From: Mesorhizobium sp. Root102
GTDB taxonomy: Bacteria > Pseudomonadota > Alphaproteobacteria > Rhizobiales > Rhizobiaceae
Direction: 5' to 3'
DNA: 64,000 nucleotides
Assembly: GCF_001425625.1 (NCBI RefSeq)
Contig: NZ_LMCP01000010.1
Location: forward strand, 47,632-111,631
Of the stretch, positions 1 through 8,164 are shown one piece after another; within the stretch, counting starts at the first letter, position 1, and every line of letters begins with the position of its first letter. Under the pieces are notes generated by a model. It searched no databases, was not told the origin of the DNA, and was given only the letters and a program-made list of their open reading frames with translations. A program made the translations under genes and the position numbers.

Positions 1-572
1 ACGCCGGGTCGCCCTTTCTCAGCCGCCCACTGGACAGGGACTCCGCTCGATGGACAGGCAAAGGAAAAGACCAGGAGCCGCATGCCCGCAGCCAATGTGA
101 GGACCGCAGGGCGGGCTGCCTTTTCAGCATTTACCCCGGCACCCGACGTCGCAATGCCGGTCCGCCCCAGTGCCTGAACTGTGTCCTTCAAACCGTTGAG
201 TCCCCAGTCCGCGACATGGTTGTTAGCCAGAACGCAACAGTCGACTTCTGCTGCAGTTATGCATCCAAGGTTGTCGGGATGCATTCGATAGTTGATCCCC
301 TTGGCTTCCGGAATGCCGTCGGCAGTGATGCTGGTCTCGAGGTTGATGATCCTGAAATCGGGTTCTCGCCGATCGATCTCATCCAAGGCATCGCCCCAGA
401 TGTAGTCAAAAGGCACGGCCCTCGGAATCTCGCCGGCCCTGTGTTCCGCAAGAGCCACGTAGTCGACTGCGGACCACATGTGAGGCTCATACAACGTTGG
501 GTCGCAGGGATGCGGCAGGATCTGGTCGATGCCGCGGCCGGTCATCACGTCTCCGCAAAGAAAGAGCCTCAT
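1..572 (-). CDS. CapA-family protein (poly-gamma-glutamate capsule synthesis type), 3' end beyond window
   Basis: Reading the minus strand from 572 gives an open frame to the window edge (about 190 residues) that begins MRLFLCGDVMTGRGIDQIL. The family hallmarks are the early GDVM-GRG metal-site segment, an NLETSI stretch near residue 75 and an NNHVADWG motif near residue 110. These are typical of the calcineurin-like fold of CapA/PgsA proteins, which are usually linked to extracellular poly-glutamate or capsule synthesis. The C-terminal half is outside the window, so length and completeness cannot be judged. An in-frame ATG at 638 would add 22 residues. I prefer 572 because the conserved domain starts there and an AGGA lies about ten bases upstream. 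It is divergent from the hibernation factor at 732. No signal peptide is visible with this start. Confidence 0.75.
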   Translation of the reverse strand, partial: MRLFLCGDVMTGRGIDQILPHPCDPTLYEPHMWSAVDYVALAEHRAGEIPRAVPFDYIWGDALDEIDRREPDFRIINLETSITADGIPEAKGINYRMHPDNLGCITAAEVDCCVLANNHVADWGLNGLKDTVQALGRTGIATSGAGVNAEKAARPAVLTLAAGMRLLVFSFACPSSGVPVQWAAEKGRPG

Positions 573-731
573 CGGATACCGATCCTGACGCCAGTAATTG
601 CGGCGTTCGTAGTCAATTCGATTTTGAGAGAATGCCATCAGGCGGCGTGTGTCGGGTTGATGCCGATCAATGCATCAACTCGGCGGTGCGCGGAAGCTGA
701 TCGCTATGGATCTTTCATTGCGAGGATAGTC

Positions 732-1283
732 ATGAAAATCACACCCCAGATCCGGTTTCGCGGCATGGAACCGTCGCCGTCGGTGGAGGAAGTCATCCAC
801 GAGCGCATTGGGCGGTTGGCGCGCTTCGACGACCGAATAACATCCTGCAACGTCGTGGTCGAAGCACCGCATCGGCATGGCCACAGGGGCAAAATCTATC
901 ATGTGCGGGTTGATATAACCGTGCCTGGCCGCGAAATCGTCGCGGGCCGGGAATCGGAAGAAAATCATGCACATGAGGATGTCTATGTCGCGATCCGCGA
1001 TAGCTTCAATGCGGCACAGCGCCAGCTTGAGGATGTCGCGCGCAAAATGAGCGGGCATCGCGTCAAACCGCATCCGGAAACGCACCACGGTACCGTCGTC
1101 AGGTTGGTGCCCGAGGAAGGTTTCGGATTCATCTCAGGCCCGGATGGGCGCGAATTCTTCTTCCGGCGCGAGAGCATGGCCTCCGACAGCCAATGGGAGA
1201 CCCTCGCAGTAGGCAACGAAGTACGCTTTGCCGAACATGAAGGGGAGAAAGGCCCCTACGCCTCCGCCGTCATGCCAGCCTGA
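732..1283 (+). CDS. HPF/RaiA ribosome hibernation factor with C-terminal cold-shock domain
   Basis: The 183-residue protein starts MKITPQIRFRGMEPSPSVEE. Residues 1 to about 110 match the HPF/RaiA (sigma-54 modulation protein) fold, which binds the 30S decoding region and silences ribosomes under stress. Residues about 118-183 form a cold-shock domain, with the RNA-binding core GFGFISGPDG followed by EFFF. Long HPF proteins usually carry a different C-terminal dimerisation domain, so a CSD here is a variant architecture known in rhizobia. The ATG at 732 has an AGGA seven bases upstream. An open frame continues upstream to 216, but that part is antisense to the CapA-like gene and has no family similarity. 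It is probably a single-gene unit, because the next gene is a damaged remnant. Confidence 0.85.
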   Translation: MKITPQIRFRGMEPSPSVEEVIHERIGRLARFDDRITSCNVVVEAPHRHGHRGKIYHVRVDITVPGREIVAGRESEENHAHEDVYVAIRDSFNAAQRQLEDVARKMSGHRVKPHPETHHGTVVRLVPEEGFGFISGPDGREFFFRRESMASDSQWETLAVGNEVRFAEHEGEKGPYASAVMPA

Positions 1284-1311
1284 ACCTATTTCCAACGCCG
1301 ATCTTCCACCC

Positions 1312-1323
1312 TCAGTTAACTGA
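1312..1323. repeat. Perfect 12-bp palindrome at a gene-truncation junction
   Basis: TCAGTTAACTGA is a perfect palindrome. It lies 28 bases after the hibernation factor stop and exactly where the readable part of the truncated ABC ATPase begins. Its central TAA is the stop codon that closes the ATPase frame upstream. It may mark a deletion or recombination endpoint, but it is short enough to be chance. Confidence 0.4.
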
Positions 1324-2243
1324 AAGCCGTCGATGACGTTTCCTTCGACCTGGAACCCGGCAGGACGCTCGGCCTCGTGGGAGAGTCCGGCTGTGGAAAA
1401 TCCACACTCGGACGTTGCCTGCTGCGGCTCATCGAGCCGACCGCGGGCAGCGTCGCGGTCAACGGCACCGATGTTGTTTCGCTGAACGCGGCCTCCATGC
1501 GCGAGATGCGTCGCCGTCTGCAACTCGTCTTCCAGGAGCCGTACGGATCGCTTCATCCACGCATGCGTATCGCCGACAGCATCGCTGAACCGTTGCGAAT
1601 AACTGCCATGACCCGTTCCGAGCGGCGCGAGCGGGTCGCGGAAATGCTCGACCTGGTCAGCCTTGGCTCGGATTACGGCCGGCGCTACCCGCATCAGCTG
1701 TCCGGCGGCCAGAGACAGCGCGTGGTCATCGCCCGCGCCTTGGCGTTGAAGCCCGAGGTGGTTGTGCTCGACGAGCCCGTGTCGGCGCTGGACGTTTCGG
1801 TTCAGGCCGGCGTGCTCAACCTCCTCAAGGAAATCCAGGAGAGATTGCGCACCGCCTATGTCTTCGTGGCGCACGACCTGTCGGTGGTGCGCCACATCTC
1901 GCACACCGTGGCTGTCATGTATCTCGGCCGCTTCGTAGAAGTGGCGCCGGCGGCCAGCCTCTATGCGCGGCCGCTGCATCCGTATTCGCAGGCCTTGATG
2001 TCGGCCGTTCCCGTCGCGGACCCCGATATCGAGCGCGGGCGCAGTCAGATCCTGCTGAAGGGCGATGTCCCCAGCCCGATCAATCCGCCGTCGGGCTGCC
2101 CATTCCGGACCTGTTGCTTCAAGGCGCAGGACATATGCGCCGAGGTCAAGCCGGCGCTGGTGGAGGTCGAACCCCAGCATTTTGCCGCATGCCATTTTCC
2201 GCAACCGATGGAGGTTGGCTTTGCAAACTGGACGGTGGATTGA
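1320..2243 (+). pseudogene. 5'-truncated peptide ABC transporter ATPase (OppF/DppF type)
   Basis: The frame reads [20 protein letters not shown] straight into a Walker A motif (GESGCGKST). It continues through the Q-loop ([11 protein letters not shown]), the signature LSGGQRQR, Walker B (VVVLDEP), the H-loop (VAHDLS) and a C-terminal oligopeptide-transporter tail with a [12 protein letters not shown] motif and paired cysteines. Normal OppF/DppF proteins have about 30 more N-terminal residues. Here a TAA at 1317-1319 closes the frame at that point. A GTG at 1377 could still start a 288-residue product just before Walker A, but it would lack the first beta strands, so I call it a remnant. It overlaps the next gene by one base, as in an operon. 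Its permease and binding-protein partners are missing upstream. Confidence 0.7.
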
Positions 2244-3408
2244 TGACCGACACGGCTGAGAACCAGATACATGGCTTCGCCTCGAAAGGATATGAAGCGG
2301 TAGCCGACCAGTTCCGTGTCAATTTCCTTGACCGTGGAGAACACGGGGCGGCCTTCGCAGCCGTGGTGGACGGCCGTACCGTGGTCGACCTGTGGGGCGG
2401 CTGGGCCAACACGGCCAATCGCCGTCCTTGGCGCGAGGACACGATCGCCGGGATATTTTCAGGCACCAAGGGCTTCGTCGCGACATGCTTGTTGCTGCTG
2501 ATCGAGCGGGGGCAACTTGAACTGGACAGGCCCGTATTCGCCTACTGGCCCGAATTCGCCACGGCCGGAAAGGAGCGGATGCTCGTTCGGCATCTGGTCT
2601 CGCATCAGGCGTGCCTTCCTGGCCTTGCCACTCCGGTTTCGGTGGAAGAGGCGACCGACGATGTCCGCATGGCGCGATTGCTGGCCGACCAATCGCCTAT
2701 CCGCGAGCCGGGCACGACATTGTATTATCACGCGCTGACATCGGCTGGCTTTGTGGCGAACTGATCCGGCGCATCGATGGCCGCAGCGTCGGCCGGCTTT
2801 TCGCGGATGATGTTGCCCGGCCTCTCGCCTTGGATGCTTGGATCGGACTTCCCGGCGAAGAGGAGCCCCGCGTCGCGGTGTTCGAGCGTGGTCCAAATTA
2901 TGGGGCGAAACGCAGCGATTTGGAAACGGACCGCGCCGCGTGGTTGATCTGGGACAATCCGCCGAGATCGAGACCGGACCCGCTACCGCTGAACTCGCGC
3001 TCCTGGCGCGCGGCCGAGGTCCCGGGTGGAAACGGCATCGTGTCGGCGCGCGCCGCGGCACGACTTTACGGTTGCCTGGCGCGAGGCGGCGAACTTGGAG
3101 AGATACGCATTCTCCAGCCAGAGACCATCGCGCTCGGTTACACATGTCTTGCGAGTGGTGTCGAGTCTTACCTCGAGCAGGAACTCGCCTACGGCGTCGG
3201 ATTTGGATTGCAGACGAAGGAAGCGTTGTTCGGCAACGTTCCGGTGGGATTTGGCCATGACGGCGCCGGCGGTTCCTTGCACGGCGCCTGGCCGGAGTTG
3301 AAGACAGGCTTCTCCTACGTGACCAACACGCTTCTGCACTTCGAAGGACACGATCCAAGGTCGGGCTCCCTGCTTGCCGCCCTGTCGGCATGCGTGCAAA
3401 GCCTATAG
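2243..3408 (+). pseudogene. Frameshifted beta-lactamase-family serine hydrolase (EstB-like)
   Basis: From the ATG at 2243, which overlaps the ATPase stop, the frame encodes the first half of a class C beta-lactamase/esterase. The SxxK nucleophile motif is SGTK near residue 77, followed by LVRHLVSHQACLPGL. The frame closes at 2764. The second half continues in another frame from about 2741 (GWLCGELIRRIDG) to 3408 and includes a late GFGHDGAGGS motif. Joining the halves at 2738-2744 restores a normal protein of about 388 residues, so one base has been lost at CTGACA-T-CGGCTGG, where TAC or TTC would be expected. The cause is either a true mutation or a sequencing error. The neighbour is a truncated peptide-transport ATPase, so the decay of a whole peptide-use operon is plausible. 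Confidence 0.75.
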
Positions 3409-3430
3409 GGCCGCCGGACAGCCGCTGGTC

Positions 3431-3784
3431 TCAGCCCTGCCTAGCGGCCTGGACCTGGATTTCGACCTTCAGGTCGGGGCGGGCGAGCTTCGATTCCACG
3501 GTCGCGCGCACCGGGGCGTGCTCCTTGTCCAGCCACGCATCCCAGGCGGCGTTCATGCCGGCGAAATCACCAATGTCCGCCAGCCAGATATTCGCGGTGA
3601 CGACATCGCGCTTGGAGGCACCGGCCCTGGCGAGAAGATCATCGATCTGCGCCAGCACATCCGCCGTCTGCTGGCCGACGTCCGCGCCGGCGTTCCGGGC
3701 GGTGACGCCCGCCAGATAGACAGTGTTGCCGACCTCGACGATTCGATGGAAACGACCCGTGAAATCCGTGCGCTTGATGGTCAA
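3431..3784 (-). CDS. RidA/YjgF/YER057c-family enamine/imine deaminase
   Basis: The 117-residue protein is a full-length member of the Rid family, whose archetype hydrolyses reactive enamine or imine intermediates to ketones and ammonia. The C-terminal half has APVRATVESKLARPDLKVEI, with the conserved arginine (VRATV) and glutamate (VEI) that deaminating RidA proteins use. The start is a TTG at 3784 with AGGAG six bases upstream. The longer open frame reaching 5146 is only antisense and out-of-frame overlap with the aldehyde dehydrogenase gene. It is the last gene of a four-gene minus-strand operon, 83 bases after the aldehyde dehydrogenase. This suggests it clears imines made by the upstream oxidases. 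Confidence 0.88.
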   Translation of the reverse strand: MTIKRTDFTGRFHRIVEVGNTVYLAGVTARNAGADVGQQTADVLAQIDDLLARAGASKRDVVTANIWLADIGDFAGMNAAWDAWLDKEHAPVRATVESKLARPDLKVEIQVQAARQG

Positions 3785-3867
3785 TGCTCTCTCCTGAAAT
3801 ATCCGTCGATTGGCGCGTACCGCCCGAACGCTCGTTATGGCCCGGCGCCAGTCCGGGGCGACATGCA

Positions 3868-5343
3868 TCAGCCGTTCTGGAGCACCACCGCCTTGGTCGC
3901 GAGATATTCCTCGACATGGTCGATCCCGGATTCGCGCCCGTAGCCGCTCATCTTGTAGCCGCCGAAGGGGATCACCGGGTCGAGCACCCCGTAGCAATTC
4001 ACCCACACGGTGCCTGAGCGGATGCCCTTTGCCACCCCGTGCGCCTTGGCCACGTCGCGGGTCCAGACGCCGCTCCCCAGTCCGTAGACGGTCGAGTTCG
4101 CGATGCGCAGCGCCTCGCCGACGTCGTCGAAGGGGATGGCCGTGACCACCGGCCCGAATATCTCCTCCTGGGCTATACGCATGGTCTGCCGGACGTTCTT
4201 CATCACCGTCGGTGCGAGGAAATACCCCTGGGCAAGCTGACCGTCGACAAGACGGTTGCCGCCGGCAACGACCTCGGCACCTTCGCCGACGCCAAGGCCG
4301 AGATAGGACTGGACGCGCTCCATCTGCTTGCTTGAGACGACCGGGCCGATCTGCGTGTCGGGCTCGATGCCGTTGCCCACCTTGAGCGCCTTGGCGAAAT
4401 CGGCCACTCTCTCGACGAAACTGTCGTAGATCGACCGTTCGACCAGCAGCCGGGACCCGGCGCTGCAGATCTGGCCGCTGTTGCCGAAGATGCCCATCGC
4501 CGTTCCGGCGACCGCCTTGTCCAGGTCGGCGTCGGCGAAGACGATGTCGGGCGATTTGCCGCCGAGTTCCAGCATCAGCCGCTTGATATTGCCCTTGGAG
4601 GCTTCGATGATCCGGCGGCCGGTCGCGTCCGATCCCGTGAAGGCAATCTTGTCGACATCCATGTGGGCGGCGAGCGCCGCGCCGGCCACGGTGCCTAGAC
4701 CGGGGACCACGTTGACGACGCCGGGCGGAACGCCGGCTTCCAGAGCCAATTCGCCGAGCCGCAGCGCGGTCAGCGGCGCGTCCTCCGCCGGCTTCAGGAC
4801 CATGGTGCAGCCGGTTGCGAGGACGGGTCCGATCTTCCAGATTGTGCCCGTCAGCGGCGCGTTCCATGGCGTGATCGCACCGACGACGCCCACCGGTTCC
4901 TTCAACGTGTAAGCGAAAACGTCGCCGGGCAGGGAATTGGGCAGGGTGCGGCCGCCGATCGTCACGCACATCGAGGCATACATGCGCAGCATGCCGATGG
5001 CGCGTTGCCGACGGCCCCGCGTCATGGTGATCGGCATGCCCATGTCGAGCGTGTCGAGCTGGCTGAATTCCTCGAAATGCCGATCGACGAGGTCGGCGAA
5101 TTTCAGGATGACTTCCTGGCGCTGGAACGGCGTGAATTTCGACCACGGTCCCTCGAAGGCGCGACGTGCCGCTGCCACCGCCAGGTCGATGTCGCGCGCG
5201 TCGCCCTCGGCAACGGTGGCGAGGAGTTCGCCGGTGGACGGATTGTATGTTCCGAATGTCCGGCCTTCGACGGGCATCACGAACCGCCCGTCGATGATCA
5301 GTTTGCGGACGACATCGGTCCGTCCGAGATTGTGCTGGTTCAT
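3868..5343 (-). CDS. NAD(P)-dependent aldehyde dehydrogenase
   Basis: The 491-residue protein is a full-length ALDH-superfamily enzyme that oxidises an aldehyde to the acid using NAD(P)+. Visible hallmarks are the substrate-channel segment AITPWNAPL, a cofactor-fold segment (IAFTGSDATGRRI), the catalytic glutamate motif LELGGKSP and the catalytic cysteine in GNSGQICSAGSR near residue 295. A C-terminal FGGYKMSGYGRE follows. It starts at an ATG and ends 83 bases before RidA. It lies 38 bases after the FAD-linked oxidase. The substrate cannot be read from sequence. In context it probably oxidises an aldehyde released by the luciferase-like monooxygenase or by one of the amine oxidases of this regulon. 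Confidence 0.92.
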   Translation of the reverse strand: MNQHNLGRTDVVRKLIIDGRFVMPVEGRTFGTYNPSTGELLATVAEGDARDIDLAVAAARRAFEGPWSKFTPFQRQEVILKFADLVDRHFEEFSQLDTLDMGMPITMTRGRRQRAIGMLRMYASMCVTIGGRTLPNSLPGDVFAYTLKEPVGVVGAITPWNAPLTGTIWKIGPVLATGCTMVLKPAEDAPLTALRLGELALEAGVPPGVVNVVPGLGTVAGAALAAHMDVDKIAFTGSDATGRRIIEASKGNIKRLMLELGGKSPDIVFADADLDKAVAGTAMGIFGNSGQICSAGSRLLVERSIYDSFVERVADFAKALKVGNGIEPDTQIGPVVSSKQMERVQSYLGLGVGEGAEVVAGGNRLVDGQLAQGYFLAPTVMKNVRQTMRIAQEEIFGPVVTAIPFDDVGEALRIANSTVYGLGSGVWTRDVAKAHGVAKGIRSGTVWVNCYGVLDPVIPFGGYKMSGYGRESGIDHVEEYLATKAVVLQNG

Positions 5344-5381
5344 GGCAAAGTGTCCTTCAGGTCCTGCGCGGCGTTGACGTT

Positions 5382-6647
5382 TCAGGCAAACAATGCCCGC
5401 AGATGGTCGTTGAGAAACATGCCGGCGGGATCCAGCTCTCGACGCATCTTCTTGAAGGCGTCGTAGCGCGGGTACAGCTTTTCCAGTCTGGCCGGGGTCA
5501 TGAAATGATGCTTGCCCCAGTGCGGCCGTCCGCCGTGCCGATCGAAAATGGCGTCGACGTCCCTGAGCATCGCCCAGGTCGGTGGTTCCATCGGTCCGGA
5601 AACCGAGAGCGCGTAGCCGTCGCGTTCGGCATAGGCGCTGAGATAGGAATCATCCGCCTTGACCGGCCGGCATTCGACCGGAAAGGTGAAGTCCTTGTGC
5701 TTGTCGAGGAACAGATGGCGGACCTCGTCGAAGGTCGCCTCGAAATCCTCGAACGGCACCGCGTATTCGATCTCGCGGAAATTCGGCTCGTAAAGGTTCG
5801 GGAAGATCACCGAGGAATGGTCGAATTGGGAACCGGGTTCGGGTTCGGGGACGGCTTGGTCGACCGGCACGGCGTTGTAGCTGCGCATATGACAGATGTC
5901 GTGGTCGCGGCTGGCCAGGTTCGGGACTCCGCTCGGGAGGACGAACAGGTCGGCGGATTCGCGCCTTGGCAACCAGAAGAACCAGAACGTCCTGTTGTCC
6001 TGCAGCCGCTGACGAAGCCCGCCGAGGCAATCCTCGATGTCGGCGTTCCAGGAGCGTTTGAGGAGGTTGTAGGACGCAACCGCCTGCAGCGTGATGGAGA
6101 CCACGACGCCGAACATGCCGATCGAGGCCCGAAACGCCTTGAACAGCTCGCCGTCGGCCTCGGCCGAAAGGTCCAGCAAGCTGCCGTCGGCGGTGACGAT
6201 CCGCGCGGCGATCATCTGCATCGACATGCACGGCAAGGTTATCCCGGCACCATGAGTCGCCGTCATGATCGCGCCGCAGACGGATTGCGTGTCGATGTCG
6301 CCCTGGTTGTTGAGCGACATGCCCTGCGTTCTCAGATAGCGGCTCAGTTCGCCGACGCTGATGCCCGGCTGCACGGTGACGCGCATCAGCTCCCTGTCGA
6401 CAGACAGGACCTCGTTGAAGGCGCGGAAGTCGATGTGGACACCCGGCGTCGGCACGGCGGCTGTGTTGGCGTGCCCCCTGCCGGACGAACGGACAGGCAA
6501 TCCAAGCCGCGCCGCCGCAAGGACGGCCTGGCGCACATCCTCTTCGCTGCGCGGCAGAACCGTGTTGGCGGGCACGAAATAGTGCTCGCCGAACCAGTTC
6601 CACCACAGCTTGCCCGGCTCCAGGACGTCCGTTTCGGCGTGTCGCAT
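5382..6647 (-). CDS. FAD-linked oxidase, aldonolactone/alditol oxidase type
   Basis: The 421-residue protein has an N-terminal PCMH-type FAD-binding domain (about residues 15-190). It includes the SSGRGHANTAAVPTPG segment, where a conserved histidine often carries covalent FAD, and GAIMTATHGAG. The C-terminal region is of D-arabinono-1,4-lactone oxidase type and ends in RRELDPAGMFLNDHLRALF, with HWGKHHF near residue 385. Such enzymes use O2 to oxidise a hydroxyl group next to a lactone or a polyol alcohol. The ATG at 6647 is preceded by GGAG six bases upstream. The open frame extends further upstream into the previous gene but has no domain there. It lies 23 bases after the monooxygenase gene and is second in the operon. 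The substrate is unknown. Confidence 0.85.
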   Translation of the reverse strand: MRHAETDVLEPGKLWWNWFGEHYFVPANTVLPRSEEDVRQAVLAAARLGLPVRSSGRGHANTAAVPTPGVHIDFRAFNEVLSVDRELMRVTVQPGISVGELSRYLRTQGMSLNNQGDIDTQSVCGAIMTATHGAGITLPCMSMQMIAARIVTADGSLLDLSAEADGELFKAFRASIGMFGVVVSITLQAVASYNLLKRSWNADIEDCLGGLRQRLQDNRTFWFFWLPRRESADLFVLPSGVPNLASRDHDICHMRSYNAVPVDQAVPEPEPGSQFDHSSVIFPNLYEPNFREIEYAVPFEDFEATFDEVRHLFLDKHKDFTFPVECRPVKADDSYLSAYAERDGYALSVSGPMEPPTWAMLRDVDAIFDRHGGRPHWGKHHFMTPARLEKLYPRYDAFKKMRRELDPAGMFLNDHLRALFA

Positions 6648-6670
6648 GCTCGTCTCCGATCTTGATTGCG

Positions 6671-7780
6671 TCAGGCGATGAGCTTGACGCGGCTGCTCTC
6701 CAGCTCGGCATTGACCGCTGGCATCACCTGCGTGGCAAGAAGCTCCATGGATTTGTGCATCACGGCCTTGTCCTTGCAATCGTGCGCCGTCATCAACAGC
6801 GTGCCGAAGGGCCCAACCTCGTCGCGCAGCTCGAGGATCTTGCGGGTCACGGTCTCGACGCTGCCGAAGATGACAAAGCTGTCGCGCACCTTCTCGTAGG
6901 TGATGTCGGCCTCGGCCGTGTCTGGCGTCGGCGCCAGCAGTTTGGCCGCCCCCAGCCGCTGGTAGACCGTGAACATGTAGTCGTAATACCAGTCATAGGC
7001 GCCGTTCGGAGTCTTCACATAGGCTTCGGCCGCTTCGTCGGTGTCGGCCACAAAGATCGAGCGCGCCACGCGCCACTGGTTCCCGTCCGGCTTCTTTCCG
7101 AGCTTCTTCAACTCGTCGGCATAGGTGTCCCAATGGGTCTTCACCACCCAGGAGGCGACGAAGTTCGCGGAAATCGGCATCATGCCGCGCTGTGCTGCGA
7201 TGCGTATGGAATTCGAGTTGGGGCTGCTGACGGACAGCGCGAGCGGTGGGTGTGGCAGTTGATAGGGCTTGCCGAAGGAGCCGACGCCGAGATCGGGCCA
7301 GACATTGTCCTTCAGCGTGACGTTCCAATACTTGCCCTTGATCTCGTACGGCGCGCTGCCGGCCCAGATCTGCTGGATGATGTCGAGCGAATCCATCATC
7401 ATTTCGGGGCGGTTCGCGTCGGGCATGCCGAAGGCCTCGAAGTCGGATCCCAAGGCGCCCGTGCCGACGCCGAGGATGAGCCTGCCCTCGGTCAGATGGT
7501 CGAGCAAGGCAACATGCGAGGCGGCCATGACCGGGTGATAGAGCGGCAAGGGAAGAACCCCGGTGCCGAGCTTGATGGTCTTCGTCTTGCTTGCAAGGAA
7601 CGCAAGGAACGTGATGGGGGACGAGATCTGCTCGATTTCGCACGTATAGTGTTCGCCGACCCAGCACTCCTCGAAACCGAGTTTTTCGGCCAGCACGACA
7701 GACTCGACATCCTCCATCAAGGTCGTGTGGTAATCGCGGTTCAAATTATGCATTGGCATCATGAAAAACGCGAGTTTCAT
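6671..7780 (-). CDS. LLM-class (luciferase-like) flavin-dependent monooxygenase
   Basis: The 369-residue protein starts MKLAFFMMPMHN and follows the bacterial luciferase TIM-barrel pattern: an EKLGFEECWVGEHY segment near residue 40, LGTGVLPLPLYHP, and LTEGRLILGVGTGALGSDFEAFG. It carries no flavin-reductase module, so it needs reduced FMN from a partner. A flavin reductase lies in the divergent operon at 10245. The chosen ATG at 7780 has AAGGAG seven bases upstream. The open frame extends to 7966, but that stretch crosses the promoter and is not protein-like. It is the first gene of the minus-strand operon, 26 bases downstream of the predicted sigma-54 transcription start. The substrate is unknown. 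Related enzymes oxidise aldehydes, sulfonates, amines and N-heterocycles. Confidence 0.88.
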   Translation of the reverse strand: MKLAFFMMPMHNLNRDYHTTLMEDVESVVLAEKLGFEECWVGEHYTCEIEQISSPITFLAFLASKTKTIKLGTGVLPLPLYHPVMAASHVALLDHLTEGRLILGVGTGALGSDFEAFGMPDANRPEMMMDSLDIIQQIWAGSAPYEIKGKYWNVTLKDNVWPDLGVGSFGKPYQLPHPPLALSVSSPNSNSIRIAAQRGMMPISANFVASWVVKTHWDTYADELKKLGKKPDGNQWRVARSIFVADTDEAAEAYVKTPNGAYDWYYDYMFTVYQRLGAAKLLAPTPDTAEADITYEKVRDSFVIFGSVETVTRKILELRDEVGPFGTLLMTAHDCKDKAVMHKSMELLATQVMPAVNAELESSRVKLIA

Positions 7781-7817
7781 CGCAATCTCCTTACTCGTTT
7801 CAAGCAGGGAGGGCTGA

Positions 7818-7832
7818 GCAAGGCCCGTGCCA
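7818..7832 (-). promoter_or_regulatory. Sigma-54 (-24/-12) promoter of the monooxygenase operon
   Basis: On the minus strand this reads TGGCACGGGCCTTGC, a full match to TGGCACG-N4-TTGC with the GG and GC elements in register. Transcription would begin near 7806, leaving about 26 bases before the ATG at 7780, with the AAGGAG in between. The divergently transcribed neighbour is a sigma-54 activator gene, which strongly supports function. Confidence 0.88.
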
Positions 7833-8164
7833 GTGTCGCCGACGTGGCGCGCGCGGCGGATTTCCGCGCAATCGGCAGGGGAACCGCGCGATCTTCCGGG
7901 GGGACCGTCTCGCGGCAGCGAAACTCGTCTCATTTCTGATGCCGCGCAGCGGCTCCCGGCGGGCATTGAAGAATGCGTTAAAGCCCCACGGGCTTGCTGC
8001 CTAGCTTGACGGCAGATTTCAAAGCTGCATAGTTTGCGAACATATGAGCGAGGTTGCGTCCACTTTGACGCGCGAAAAATGCTCGGCTACCTTGAATCTT
8101 CGTCGTGCTTTTCGAAGACCGATCCTGATTTTCGGACCGATCCGTTAGAGAGGACAGGCTCCGC
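7833..8164. promoter_or_regulatory. Divergent intergenic region, probable activator-binding and regulator promoter region
   Basis: This stretch between the minus-strand sigma-54 promoter and the regulator ATG has no credible gene. It should hold the upstream activator sites of the monooxygenase operon and the promoter of the regulator. A TTGACGCGCG word at 8065-8074 recurs at 10138-10147, just upstream of the other sigma-54 promoter. I could not identify a convincing -35/-10 pair for the regulator itself. Confidence 0.4.

Noticed and set aside
216..731. N-terminal extension of the ribosome hibernation factor frame
   Set aside because: This part is antisense to the CapA-like gene, has no domain, and a well-placed ATG with ribosome-binding site exists at 732.
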